Assembly: GCF_022605725.1 (NCBI RefSeq)
Contig: NC_065548.1
Span: 4,621,644 to 4,685,643, forward strand
Source of the DNA: Anthonomus grandis grandis
Lineage: Eukaryota > Arthropoda > Insecta > Coleoptera > Curculionidae
Length of the DNA stretch: 64,000 nt
Direction of reading: 5' to 3'
Made by a program: the position numbers and the translations under genes. This document shows positions 57,801 to 64,000 of the stretch, piece after piece; position 1 is the first letter of the stretch; every line of letters begins with the position of its first letter. A model generated the notes under the pieces. That model ran no database searches and was not told the origin of the DNA. It saw only the letters and a list, made by a program, of their open reading frames with translations.

Positions 57801-60152
57801 AACAGCAGACCCGTCAAACACTACTCTTAATTTAGTAGTTGGACTCTTATCATTGGTCACACAATGGTGTGGAAAATAAAAAGAAGGACTCTTATTTAAC
57901 TCCTCTGGAGGGACTTCCACCATATGTCCTAGACGCTTGTACTCTTCCATGAATGCTATATATTTTTCACTTAATATTGGATTTTTTGCCAATTTATTTT
58001 CCAATGCAAAGAACCTCCTCACAGCCTGGTGTCTCGAATCACCTAAACATTCTGGTGAATCCTTTAGGGGAATATGGACTATGAAACGCCCAGACTCATT
58101 TCGACTTGTTGTTTTAGAGAAAATACCCTCACACTGTTGCTCCTCACCTGACAACAATTTTTTCTCAACTTGCACCTCCTCCACCTCCCAGAACCTTTGC
58201 AGCATGTCCTCAATACTAAACTTTCCTGAAAAATGACAACTGAAACTGGATGGTCGTAATACCTTGTTAAGATTTCCCTTGTTACACTCACCACCAATAA
58301 TCCAGCCTAGCCTTGTTTTTTGTAGGACAGGCAAACCCTCACCCAGACTGATTTGACCTATACACAACAAATTCAAATAAACACTTCCACCAATAAGGAT
58401 ATCAATATCCCCTGAATGATTAAAACTTGGATCAGCTAAATTTATGTGGTTTGGAATAGGCCAATTCCCTGTACTTAAGGAATTTGATGGGTAATTGTCA
58501 CTTAGAATAGGGATTACCAAACATGAAAGTTCAGTTTTATAATTGGTTTTAAGCCCTTCTAACTGGACCATACACCGATACTTTAATTGGGTTATTGTTT
58601 TTCCAACACCCGTTATAGTAGATGACAACTCTATTTTAGGTAAACCCAATCTATCACTACACTTCTGTGATATAAAATGGCTCTGGCTGCCACTATCCAA
58701 AAGTGCTCGACACACCTGGTAGCCACCATTTATGTCTTTCACCTGCACTAGAGCCGTTTGTAACAACACTTGCTCTTTGTCATAACACCGTTCACTAGAC
58801 ATATTTATTGTAGTATTCACTAAGGAATTTGCTACACCCTGAGACTCCTGAGTATTTTGTTCAGAATGAGGTTCAGCATTACTTTTTCGAACAAAGTGCA
58901 ACAATGTGTGATGTTTTAAATTGCATTTTTGACACCGAGAGGACGTACAGTTAGTGTAAGCATGACCCATTTTAAGACAATTAAAACATAAATGTAATTG
59001 TTTTACTTTATCTACCCTCTCATTGGTAGATAATTTTAAAAAATTACCACATTTAGGTAAAACATGAGCACCGGAACACATAGAACACGAGTTACTAGAA
59101 AAAGGGACATTTTGGGCATTAAACACTCTTTTGTGATTGTAATTTCTATCTACACTTACTTTCTCCACCTTATCTTTACACAACTCTAAATTCTCTAAGA
59201 AATCCGCCCTTGCTCTTAAGAAATCCATAAACTCTGGAAAAGTTGGCAATACATCACTAGTTTTGGCCTTTTTCTCTTCCCACTCTCGAAATGTTGTCTT
59301 ATCTAGTTTCCCCCCCAAAATATAAATAAGAAGGGTATCCCAAAACTGACATGGTTGATTTAAACCCTTTAGACATGTAATATGTTTAGACACACTATCT
59401 ACCATAGTTCTTAAATTACTAGAACTTTCATTTATCAAACTAGGCAGCTTAAACAACTCTTTTACATGATTTTGAACTAAAATACACCGATTTTCGTACC
59501 GCTTGCACAAAGTTTCCCATGCTAGGGTGAAGTTATCTCCACAAAGCTCAATACTCCTAATTACCTGTGCAGCACCCCCCTCCAGAGATGCCCTCAGATA
59601 ATGGAACTTTTGAATATTTGAAATTCCACTGTTAGAATTAATTATTGAGTCAAACAAATCCCGAAACTCTAACCAATTTTTGTAGTCACCAGAAAATTTT
59701 TGTAAATTTATTGCAGGTAATTTAACACCTTGAACACCCTGTATACCCTGATTATGTTGAAGCCTTTGCTGAGAGTCAGCATGAGAACTAGAAGCACTTG
59801 ACTGAGCCTTATTTGTTTCAAAAAACGCATAATATTCAGTTACTAGCTTTTTTGCCTGCGAATTTAATTTAAAATACACATTTTCGAACTCTTCACGATC
59901 ATCTTGCTGTTTTTTCTCATCTGACTCATCGACTGACACTTCAATCTGACTTTGCACCTCATCATAATCACTCAATACCGACGAATATCTCTCTAATCTA
60001 CTTTCAAGCTCAATAATAATTTCCTTTTCTACATTATTAAGTTCAACACCTCTTAAAACTCCCTGCAACCCTTCAAGGTATTTTTTAAAAAGAGTTTGAC
60101 GAGTCTTAATTGCCCCTCTCTGTTTAATAAGTTGCTTTAATTCCTCTGACAT
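54861..60152 (-). CDS. BEL/Pao retrotransposon Gag-Pol polyprotein, intact
   Basis: A single uninterrupted frame of 1763 codons. In order: a coiled-coil-like N-terminus (1-110); a DUF1759-type Gag region (about 140-310, with FSGDYKNWLEFRDLF); a zinc-knuckle region (about 357-415, with CFNCLKMGH); an aspartic protease with LLDSGS (D486); a reverse transcriptase (about 770-960) with TYGTSSAP and the catalytic YMDD at 898-901; a Pao-type RNase H (about 1060-1200, with GFSDAS, WTDSS and NPADVLSRG); an integrase zinc-binding region (about 1385-1425); an integrase core with D1455, D1521 (SDNGTNF) and E1573 (GGLWEAG); and a C-terminal DUF5641-type domain (about 1650-1750). All catalytic residues I can check are present. 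The start is at 60152, 423 bp from the 5' LTR. Proteins act in virus-like particles to copy and integrate the element. No separate envelope frame is seen. Confidence 0.95.
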   Translation of the reverse strand: MSEELKQLIKQRGAIKTRQTLFKKYLEGLQGVLRGVELNNVEKEIIIELESRLERYSSVLSDYDEVQSQIEVSVDESDEKKQQDDREEFENVYFKLNSQAKKLVTEYYAFFETNKAQSSASSSHADSQQRLQHNQGIQGVQGVKLPAINLQKFSGDYKNWLEFRDLFDSIINSNSGISNIQKFHYLRASLEGGAAQVIRSIELCGDNFTLAWETLCKRYENRCILVQNHVKELFKLPSLINESSSNLRTMVDSVSKHITCLKGLNQPCQFWDTLLIYILGGKLDKTTFREWEEKKAKTSDVLPTFPEFMDFLRARADFLENLELCKDKVEKVSVDRNYNHKRVFNAQNVPFSSNSCSMCSGAHVLPKCGNFLKLSTNERVDKVKQLHLCFNCLKMGHAYTNCTSSRCQKCNLKHHTLLHFVRKSNAEPHSEQNTQESQGVANSLVNTTINMSSERCYDKEQVLLQTALVQVKDINGGYQVCRALLDSGSQSHFISQKCSDRLGLPKIELSSTITGVGKTITQLKYRCMVQLEGLKTNYKTELSCLVIPILSDNYPSNSLSTGNWPIPNHINLADPSFNHSGDIDILIGGSVYLNLLCIGQISLGEGLPVLQKTRLGWIIGGECNKGNLNKVLRPSSFSCHFSGKFSIEDMLQRFWEVEEVQVEKKLLSGEEQQCEGIFSKTTSRNESGRFIVHIPLKDSPECLGDSRHQAVRRFFALENKLAKNPILSEKYIAFMEEYKRLGHMVEVPPEELNKSPSFYFPHHCVTNDKSPTTKLRVVFDGSAVSEGGESLNSIQLVGPTLQDELFQIILRFRQHNVVICADIIKMYRQILIHPSQLDLQRIVWRSDPSHDLLTYKLQTVTYGTSSAPYLAVRCLKQLASESSDTYPKASKVIDKDFYMDDWISGSESAGGAINLCNEVSEVLRSGGFELQKWASNSKEVLDHLRDKYSLSSILVFGESEKTKTLGLYWLCDEDYLMFRINNNDRDRITKRTVLSDIAQIFDPLGLVAPCVIVAKVILQRLWLNKLSWDESLPSDLNTRWCNFKQQLPKLNDLKIPRHVLCYNPVSVEIHGFSDASLEAYGACIYLRSVTKSGDMQVRLLCSKSKVSPLKVLTIPRLELCAAYLLATLVNKVRISMNLKFDACYLWTDSSVCLSWIKTPPNLLQTFVGNRVCQIQSMSSPDQWNHISSQDNPADVLSRGISPQNLGSFELWWRGPHWLAYPNYDWPKSKFNPLEVVPELKRQVMSFKIEEVNPFPFNRFSSLSKLQRVCAYCWRFIKNCQKKGSPEKSSNVSSSYLSVSELQEALLVLVKISQQKSFSEEIIDLSNNRSVSKSSKLKRLNPFLDDKGFLRVGGRLEQSNFDFDKKHPIVLDSKHELTGLLFKHEHIRLYHAGPQLLLYSVRDKYWPIGGRTLARKIVYECVRCFRAKPRNKSVIMGMLPADRVIPAPPFSSCGVDYAGPVLIKNKRGKGCIKIKGYIAVFVCFTTKAIHLEVVTELTKEAFIATFRRFVARRGKPNKMFSDNGTNFVGAKSELEALGKFLQESSDNISELIANQGVEWHFIPAFSPHFGGLWEAGVKSCKVHLKRVLANACLVYEDFSTVLCEIEAILNSRPLTPMSNDPSDYSALTPSHFLIGRPMMSLPDPEVRHIPENRLSVYQRIQQMQQHFWSRWAVEYVSELQVLQKWHTSQQSLKPGMLVVVKENNISPLRWCMGRIEKVHPGQDGVARVATIKTEHGVIKRAFTKICVLPIDALEEPCSSDIPNS

Positions 60153-60575
60153 TATTTTAAATTACAAACAACACAAAAAAAAGAAAAGGAAACCACTTTT
60201 TTACTCAGTAAAAAGGAAAAACAAATTGGAAAAGACTCACATTTATCTCTTGTAGTAGTTACACAGTACACGTCCCATCATACTATATTGTAGTCAGATA
60301 TTAGCACACTCCAGACTCCAGTCCACCAATCCAGTAAAGCTAATTATCGCTTTTCAACACCAAACCAAAACAGGTAACAGGTACACTTTTTAGCGGCGGC
60401 TTTAGCCTTGCTGCGGCTTTGCTTTTATTACACACGCCTCTGTTCTATGACTTGTCTGAACTCGAAAAAATAACACCGGCTTTTTACTCGAGATTTTACG
60501 GTTTTTCACTTTTTTACCAGCGTCGTTATCACAAATCGACAGGCCACTTTATTCACTATTCGACACGAAGGACCA
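60153..60575 (-). other. BEL 5' leader with primer-binding site
   Basis: On the minus strand the sequence directly after the 5' LTR begins TGGTCCTTCGTG. This has the TGG start expected of a tRNA-complementary primer-binding site. The specific tRNA was not determined. The rest is untranslated leader. Confidence 0.7.
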
Positions 60576-60720
60576 TGTTTTTACATTACACTTTTTTGTA
60601 TCTCTGTTTTGAAATAAAACAACCAAATTTCTTTAAAATTACGGTGTGATTTATTCCGGTTGTACTCTCAACACACACATACAGAAAACCTAACCTATCT
60701 TCTTCCTCCCGCTTCGTCGC

Positions 60721-60728
60721 GTCGTGCC
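60721..60728. repeat. 8-bp target duplication GTCGTGCC, left copy
   Basis: GTCGTGCC occurs on both sides of the nested element (60721-60728 and 61755-61762) but only once in the uninterrupted left LTR. Confidence 0.9.
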
Positions 60729-61754
60729 CACGAACTTATAACTATACATGGACTGCCAATTCAATGAAAAGTAAATGACCACTACTAGGGGGCCGCCATT
60801 GTGCGTGATTGTGTCCTTTCGATGTTGGTCACTCTGACAAATTTTAATTGTGCCAACTGTAGGGAAACAAAACATCTAAAGTTTTTGAGAGGTTATGTTT
60901 ACAGAAATACAAAATAGAAAGTTACATATTGGTAAGAATTTAAGATAGTTGAGTTAGATCTGTGATTTTTCTGGTACTTCTTTAAGAATTTCATTAAAAT
61001 TTATGAAAGAAAGTAATCCTCACCTAAAATGAGACAAAGTTTCAATCAACTTAGAATAGATGCGTGCACTTTAAAATATTTGTTTTATCATTCTGATAAT
61101 CTTGAATCTTATAAATCCTAATACCATGAAAATCCTGATATTCATTTAAGTTTGCTTGTATTTACTTAACAAATTCAGTTAAAAACACTTATTTTCTTTC
61201 TATTTTTACTATTACTTTTTTAAGTTTTACTTTCCTTCCATGTACAGTGTTTCCACATCCACATTAATAAGTACAACCATATATAAGAATCAAAATATAG
61301 ATGATTTTATTAGGGTTTGTAATTATAAAGGGTTTATATAGAAAAAATCTATTATTCTGTCAACAACTCAATATATTATTCTATTATAAACAACGCAGAC
61401 GGACAATTCACAATAATTCGATTTTGAGAAACTGAACCAAATACCTTTAAATAAAGATGGTGATACATTATTCACGTATTAAATAAGGAGAAAGATATAT
61501 CGCCTGTTCCAGACGATATACCCTAGCGTCGTTTACAAATCGTCAAAAACTAGGCAATCCGCTATACTCACACGTCAAATGTCAACTTCATTACCGTTAT
61601 TTAATATATTTTTTGTTGGCAACATAAAACATTTTCAGAGTGACCAACATCAAAAGGACACAACCACTATAAAAATGGCGGCCACCATGCAGTGGTCATT
61701 TTTGGGTATGGCGGCCATATGAATTAGCAGTCCAGGTATATTTTTAAGTTCGTG
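60729..61754. mobile_element. Non-autonomous DNA element (MITE-like), 8-bp TSD, ~130-bp TIRs
   Basis: The ends begin CACGAACTTA and share inverted blocks ATACNTGGACTGC, AATGACCACT, GGCCGCCAT, and TTGTGTCCTTT with GATGTTGGTCACTCTGA. The centre is AT-rich with no reading frame of note. An 8-bp duplication is typical of the hAT and P superfamilies. The termini do not decide between them. Confidence 0.85.
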
Positions 61755-61849
61755 GTCGTGCCTGTACGTACGCATGCAAAAAACCCTGGCTTACGTAATT
61801 CGATGTTGCCGCTGTGACATATTTTTATTGGTATTTAAACATTTAAACA

Positions 61850-61854
61850 ATTAG
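61850..61854. repeat. Target-site duplication ATTAG, right copy
   Basis: Identical to 54437-54441 and directly adjacent to the terminal CA of the right LTR. Confidence 0.9.
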
Positions 61855-61993
61855 TTATTGCTGTTTATTGTAAGTTGGATATCTTATCGAATAATATATT
61901 TGTGGAGCAGACTTTCCATATGCATATTGTCCTTTTTTTCAAATTTTCAACCAAAGATGGCGTTGCAAACTATATACACTTTGCTACAGTATT

Positions 61994-62272
61994 ATGCCAG
62001 AAAAGAAGTTCCAAATGCACTTTGTCCCATGCAAATTAAATAATGAAAATACCTTGGACTTTCTATATGGTATATGTCCATTACCAGTAGACAAACTAAC
62101 AGAAGTTTATCCTTGCACCGTGGACTTACTGCCATTTGTTTGTCGTTACACTTGTGGTTCTTACCTTTCCGGTACGCGGCCATTCGTATTTGCCAGCGGA
62201 TCGTGTTTTCGGGCAAATAGAAAAAGTTACACGATCCTACAGTACAATAAAAACACCTACAAAATATCATGA
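61994..62272 (+). CDS. Hypothetical ORF 1 of the 61.9-kb TIR element
   Basis: A 92-codon frame with DFLYGICPLPVDKLTEVYPC and repeated cysteines (YPCTVDLLPFVCRYTCGSY). I do not recognise it. It overlaps the start of ORF 2 by 4 bp in another frame (ATGA overlap), so the two may be halves of one frameshifted or spliced gene. It lies entirely between the inverted termini and is on the same strand as ORFs 2 and 3. Confidence 0.35.
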   Translation: MPEKKFQMHFVPCKLNNENTLDFLYGICPLPVDKLTEVYPCTVDLLPFVCRYTCGSYLSGTRPFVFASGSCFRANRKSYTILQYNKNTYKIS

Positions 62273-62487
62273 GATATATATACTCCAAGAAGGGAAACGT
62301 TAGACAACTTGATAAGGACTGGGTTGTTTACGATATAAAAACTGCGTTAACCTCTTTAAAAAAAATTGAAGGGATCAGTGCGGCCAAACGGATTATTATT
62401 AAGAGATCACAAAACAACAGCAATATTTTGCTTAAGACCGAGTTGTTCTACAGAAATGACGATCCATCCAAGCAATTTCAAACGTGA
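62269..62487 (+). CDS. Hypothetical ORF 2 of the 61.9-kb TIR element
   Basis: A 72-codon frame including KDWVVYDIKTALTSLKKIEG, KRIIIKRSQNNSN and ELFYRNDDPSKQF. The YRNDDP motif and basic stretch resemble the central part of an uncharacterised protein that occurs in many copies in insect genomes, which suggests transposon association. That recollection is general and untested. A stop at 62485 is followed, after about 45 bp, by ORF 3. Confidence 0.4.
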   Translation: MRYIYSKKGNVRQLDKDWVVYDIKTALTSLKKIEGISAAKRIIIKRSQNNSNILLKTELFYRNDDPSKQFQT

Positions 62488-62532
62488 TTAAAACGTGGAA
62501 AAAAGCTTTCGACTTTACAGCTACCTGTTGTA

Positions 62533-62778
62533 ATGCTTCAAAATGATCTTAAAACAAAAAAACTCCGGAGCCTCTCAAAACTTTTGGTGGAACTATCAGG
62601 GGCAAATTGGATTAATGATCCTGAGTTAACATGGTTGCAACCTATTCTCTCTAATAACCATGAACAAAATGAGAATCAAGTGAACCAAGATGAAACTGAG
62701 GGTGATAATGTTAGCGAAGAAGGTGACATGCTATGTGATTGCAATAATGATGACGACGGGGACCTCTATGACATTTAA
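62533..62778 (+). CDS. Hypothetical ORF 3 of the 61.9-kb TIR element
   Basis: An 81-codon frame: a basic LKTKKLRSLSKLL start, a WINDPELTWLQPIL helix-like segment and a strongly acidic tail (GDNVSEEGDM, NNDDDGDLYDI). It is probably the C-terminus of the same protein as ORF 2, separated by a frameshift, because the two are adjacent, co-oriented and compositionally complementary. An AATAAA hexamer follows near 62799. Confidence 0.4.
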   Translation: MLQNDLKTKKLRSLSKLLVELSGANWINDPELTWLQPILSNNHEQNENQVNQDETEGDNVSEEGDMLCDCNNDDDGDLYDI

Positions 62779-63119
62779 AAACATTTTGTATATCAAAAAT
62801 AAAATACTGATCTTATAAACCTACTTACGTTTTTTTCATATCCTTGCTATACTTATTCATGCCGCTTTGTATAGACAAACAAAATGCAATTTGTCCAAGG
62901 TTGAGAAACTAAATGCAGTATGTCCTACAGTTTTTCAAAGTTTTTTAGGATATAATCAATACCAGATTGTCTGCATATAAGTACATCAGTTGCATAATTT
63001 TTGATCAATTTTTCGGGTATATAATATTTTCGATAAATTTCTTGCCAGACACGTAGCAGTTTTTGCTTATTTGCCAAAATTTAAAAAAATTAACAAAATG
63101 CATCTAGAAAGTCTGCTCC

Positions 63120-63340
63120 TCATTTATATTCTGTACTGAAATAAACATTGTTATTTTCTAAACTGATTAAAATTTTATAATTATTAAAATCTATAAAATT
63201 ATGGTTGATTTTTCTATGAATATTACCTTATAAGCCCAAAACCTGTTCGCTTCGTTTTTTTATAACCACTAAGCTTTATTAAATTATGCCAAAATATTTC
63301 AAATTTGAATATATTAAGTTCAAGTGTTAGGCTCACAAAT
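63120..63340. other. Unassigned AT-rich sequence
   Basis: Nothing recognisable between the TIR element and the copia RNase H fragment. Confidence 0.35.
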
Positions 63341-63700
63341 AGACTGTAACAATAGAAAACGACAAGGTACTTCTTTGTGAACAACAGAGTTAGAATATAT
63401 TGCAGCTTCAGAGGCTCCTTGTCTTCAACAATGGCTCTGTGACATTGCTGAAAGTGTGGTTATAAAGGACTAAATATAGATAATGAAATTGCTATTAGAC
63501 TAATAATGAGTCCTGAGTTTCTTAACTAAACACAGCATGAGGTTTAATTATATTCAAGAAAAATGGATGTGCTATTATTGAATCAGCATATCTAGTAAAT
63601 TCAATGCAATGAGCTGGCATTTTTATATCAATGAACAAAGTTTAAGTAATCTGTTAGGGTTAGAAAAGAATATGAAAAAGCATAATATAGCTTTAATAGA
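63340..63700 (+). pseudogene. Ty1/copia RNase H C-terminal remnant
   Basis: TTELEYIAASEAPCLQQWL at 63380 and DNEIAIRLIMSPEFL at 63480 are the end of a copia RNase H (the usual TTEAEYIAASEA and DNQSAI blocks). The following region to about 63700 resembles a decayed copia C-terminus. It is on the same strand as the 51960-53065 remnant and supplies the domain missing there. Confidence 0.7.
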
Positions 63701-64000
63701 AAGTATTGGGTGCAAAGGTTTCACAATAATATGAATGTGACAATGTTTGTATATTAATTTGATCGGTTGTCACTTGTATGTCAAGGGTTTTATGTAAGTA
63801 CTTAAGGCTAAAAAATTCCCTCTAATGTGCTTTCTATGTTCCACATCCTAAAACCTAAAAAATCCCCAACAAACAGTTGACTAAATTAAGACTTAACTTA
63901 ATAAGGTTGCCTCTACGTTTGTTATGCTTTTTTAGGCTTTTAGCCAAACTAACACTGACGATAGAGACATTTTATGACCCTTTTTCCCAAGTCATTGTTG
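63701..64000. other. Possible copia 3' region; otherwise unassigned
   Basis: AT-rich sequence at the window end. A 3' LTR would be expected about here if the copia copy was complete, but only one copy would be visible, so it cannot be tested. Confidence 0.3.

Larger units (their letters stand above)
54442..61849 (-). mobile_element. Complete BEL/Pao LTR retrotransposon
   Basis: Two LTRs, a polypurine tract, a primer-binding position, one long polyprotein frame and a 5-bp target duplication are all present. Without the nested insertion the element would be about 6.4 kb, normal for BEL/Pao. The coding part and 3' LTR look intact. The 5' LTR, which carries the promoter, is interrupted. Confidence 0.95.
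60576..61849 (-). repeat. BEL/Pao 5' LTR, interrupted by a DNA element
   Basis: 60576-60728 and 61755-61849 together match the left LTR. The intervening 1026 bp is a nested DNA element with its own target duplication. The insertion separates the promoter-proximal end from the transcribed R/U5-like part, which probably stops normal transcription of this copy. Confidence 0.9.
61904..63119 (+). mobile_element. 1.2-kb TIR element with three short ORFs and repeated ATGCANNTTGTCC motif
   Basis: The left end GGAGCAGACTTTCCATATGC is inverted at the right end (GCATCTAGAAAGTCTGCTCC, ending 63119), with about 27 matching positions. The subterminal motif ATGCATATTGTCC at 61920 recurs as ATGCACTTTGTCC (62016), ATGCAATTTGTCC (62884) and ATGCAGTATGTCC (62913). 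No target duplication was certain. The superfamily is unknown. Confidence 0.6.

Noticed and set aside
54951..58297. Several short plus-strand and alternate-frame ORFs within the BEL region
   Set aside because: They are shadows of the 1763-codon polyprotein on the opposite strand.

Overview
This is a repeat-dominated eukaryotic window, most likely from an insect and possibly a beetle. The basis is the low GC content, GT-AG spliced exons, and the set of insect-type transposons (BEL/Pao, Ty1/copia, mariner, Tc1, LINE). The species assignment is inference. No rRNA, tRNA, CRISPR or bacterial feature is visible. Very little host coding sequence is present: a 3'-terminal exon with its poly(A) signal (23427-24308, minus) and a 60-bp internal exon (51203-51262, minus). 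Their splice phases match, which suggests one gene with a ~27 kb intron. I could not name that gene.

Layout. 1-2990 is a ~1.5 kb unit in two diverged tandem copies, each with a fragment of one transposase family. 2990-10480 is dominated by a short sequence (TTCCAGGCAGTT and its reverse complement AACTGCCTGGAA) that recurs in alternating orientation and so predicts serial hairpins. From ~7060 it is organised as a ~190 bp satellite with a ~1.1 kb higher-order period. That array continues at 12870-16575, where a long-inverted-repeat DNA transposon (13683-16288) sits inside it. LINE reverse-transcriptase remnants lie at 11400-12260 and 16590-16990. 19340-23400 holds older repeats and several broken transposase copies. 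The putative intron (24309-51202) contains a LINE remnant, a ~125 bp satellite with the same hairpin core (25490-26540), a Tc1 remnant, a ~170 bp satellite (27190-31130), a mariner split by another transposon (33851-39467), a ~173 bp satellite (42040-45110), and a ~5.3 kb inverted-repeat compartment (45262-50560) enclosing two more DNA transposons.

The right end holds copia fragments (51960-53060 and 63340-63700) on either side of a complete BEL/Pao retrotransposon (54442-61849). The BEL/Pao element has an uninterrupted 1763-codon polyprotein, but its 5' LTR is interrupted by a ~1 kb DNA element with an 8-bp target duplication. Next to it is a terminal-inverted-repeat element (61904-63119) carrying three short ORFs of unknown function.

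Best candidate for something undescribed: a 4.3 kb element (34406-38746) with CACTGAAAAAA termini and a 2-bp TT duplication, inserted in the mariner. It carries a spliced gene whose product looks like a SAM-domain protein, plus nested foldback elements. Second is the multi-kilobase field of AACTGCCTGGAA/TTCCAGGCAGTT dyads, which occurs in at least two otherwise unrelated satellites.
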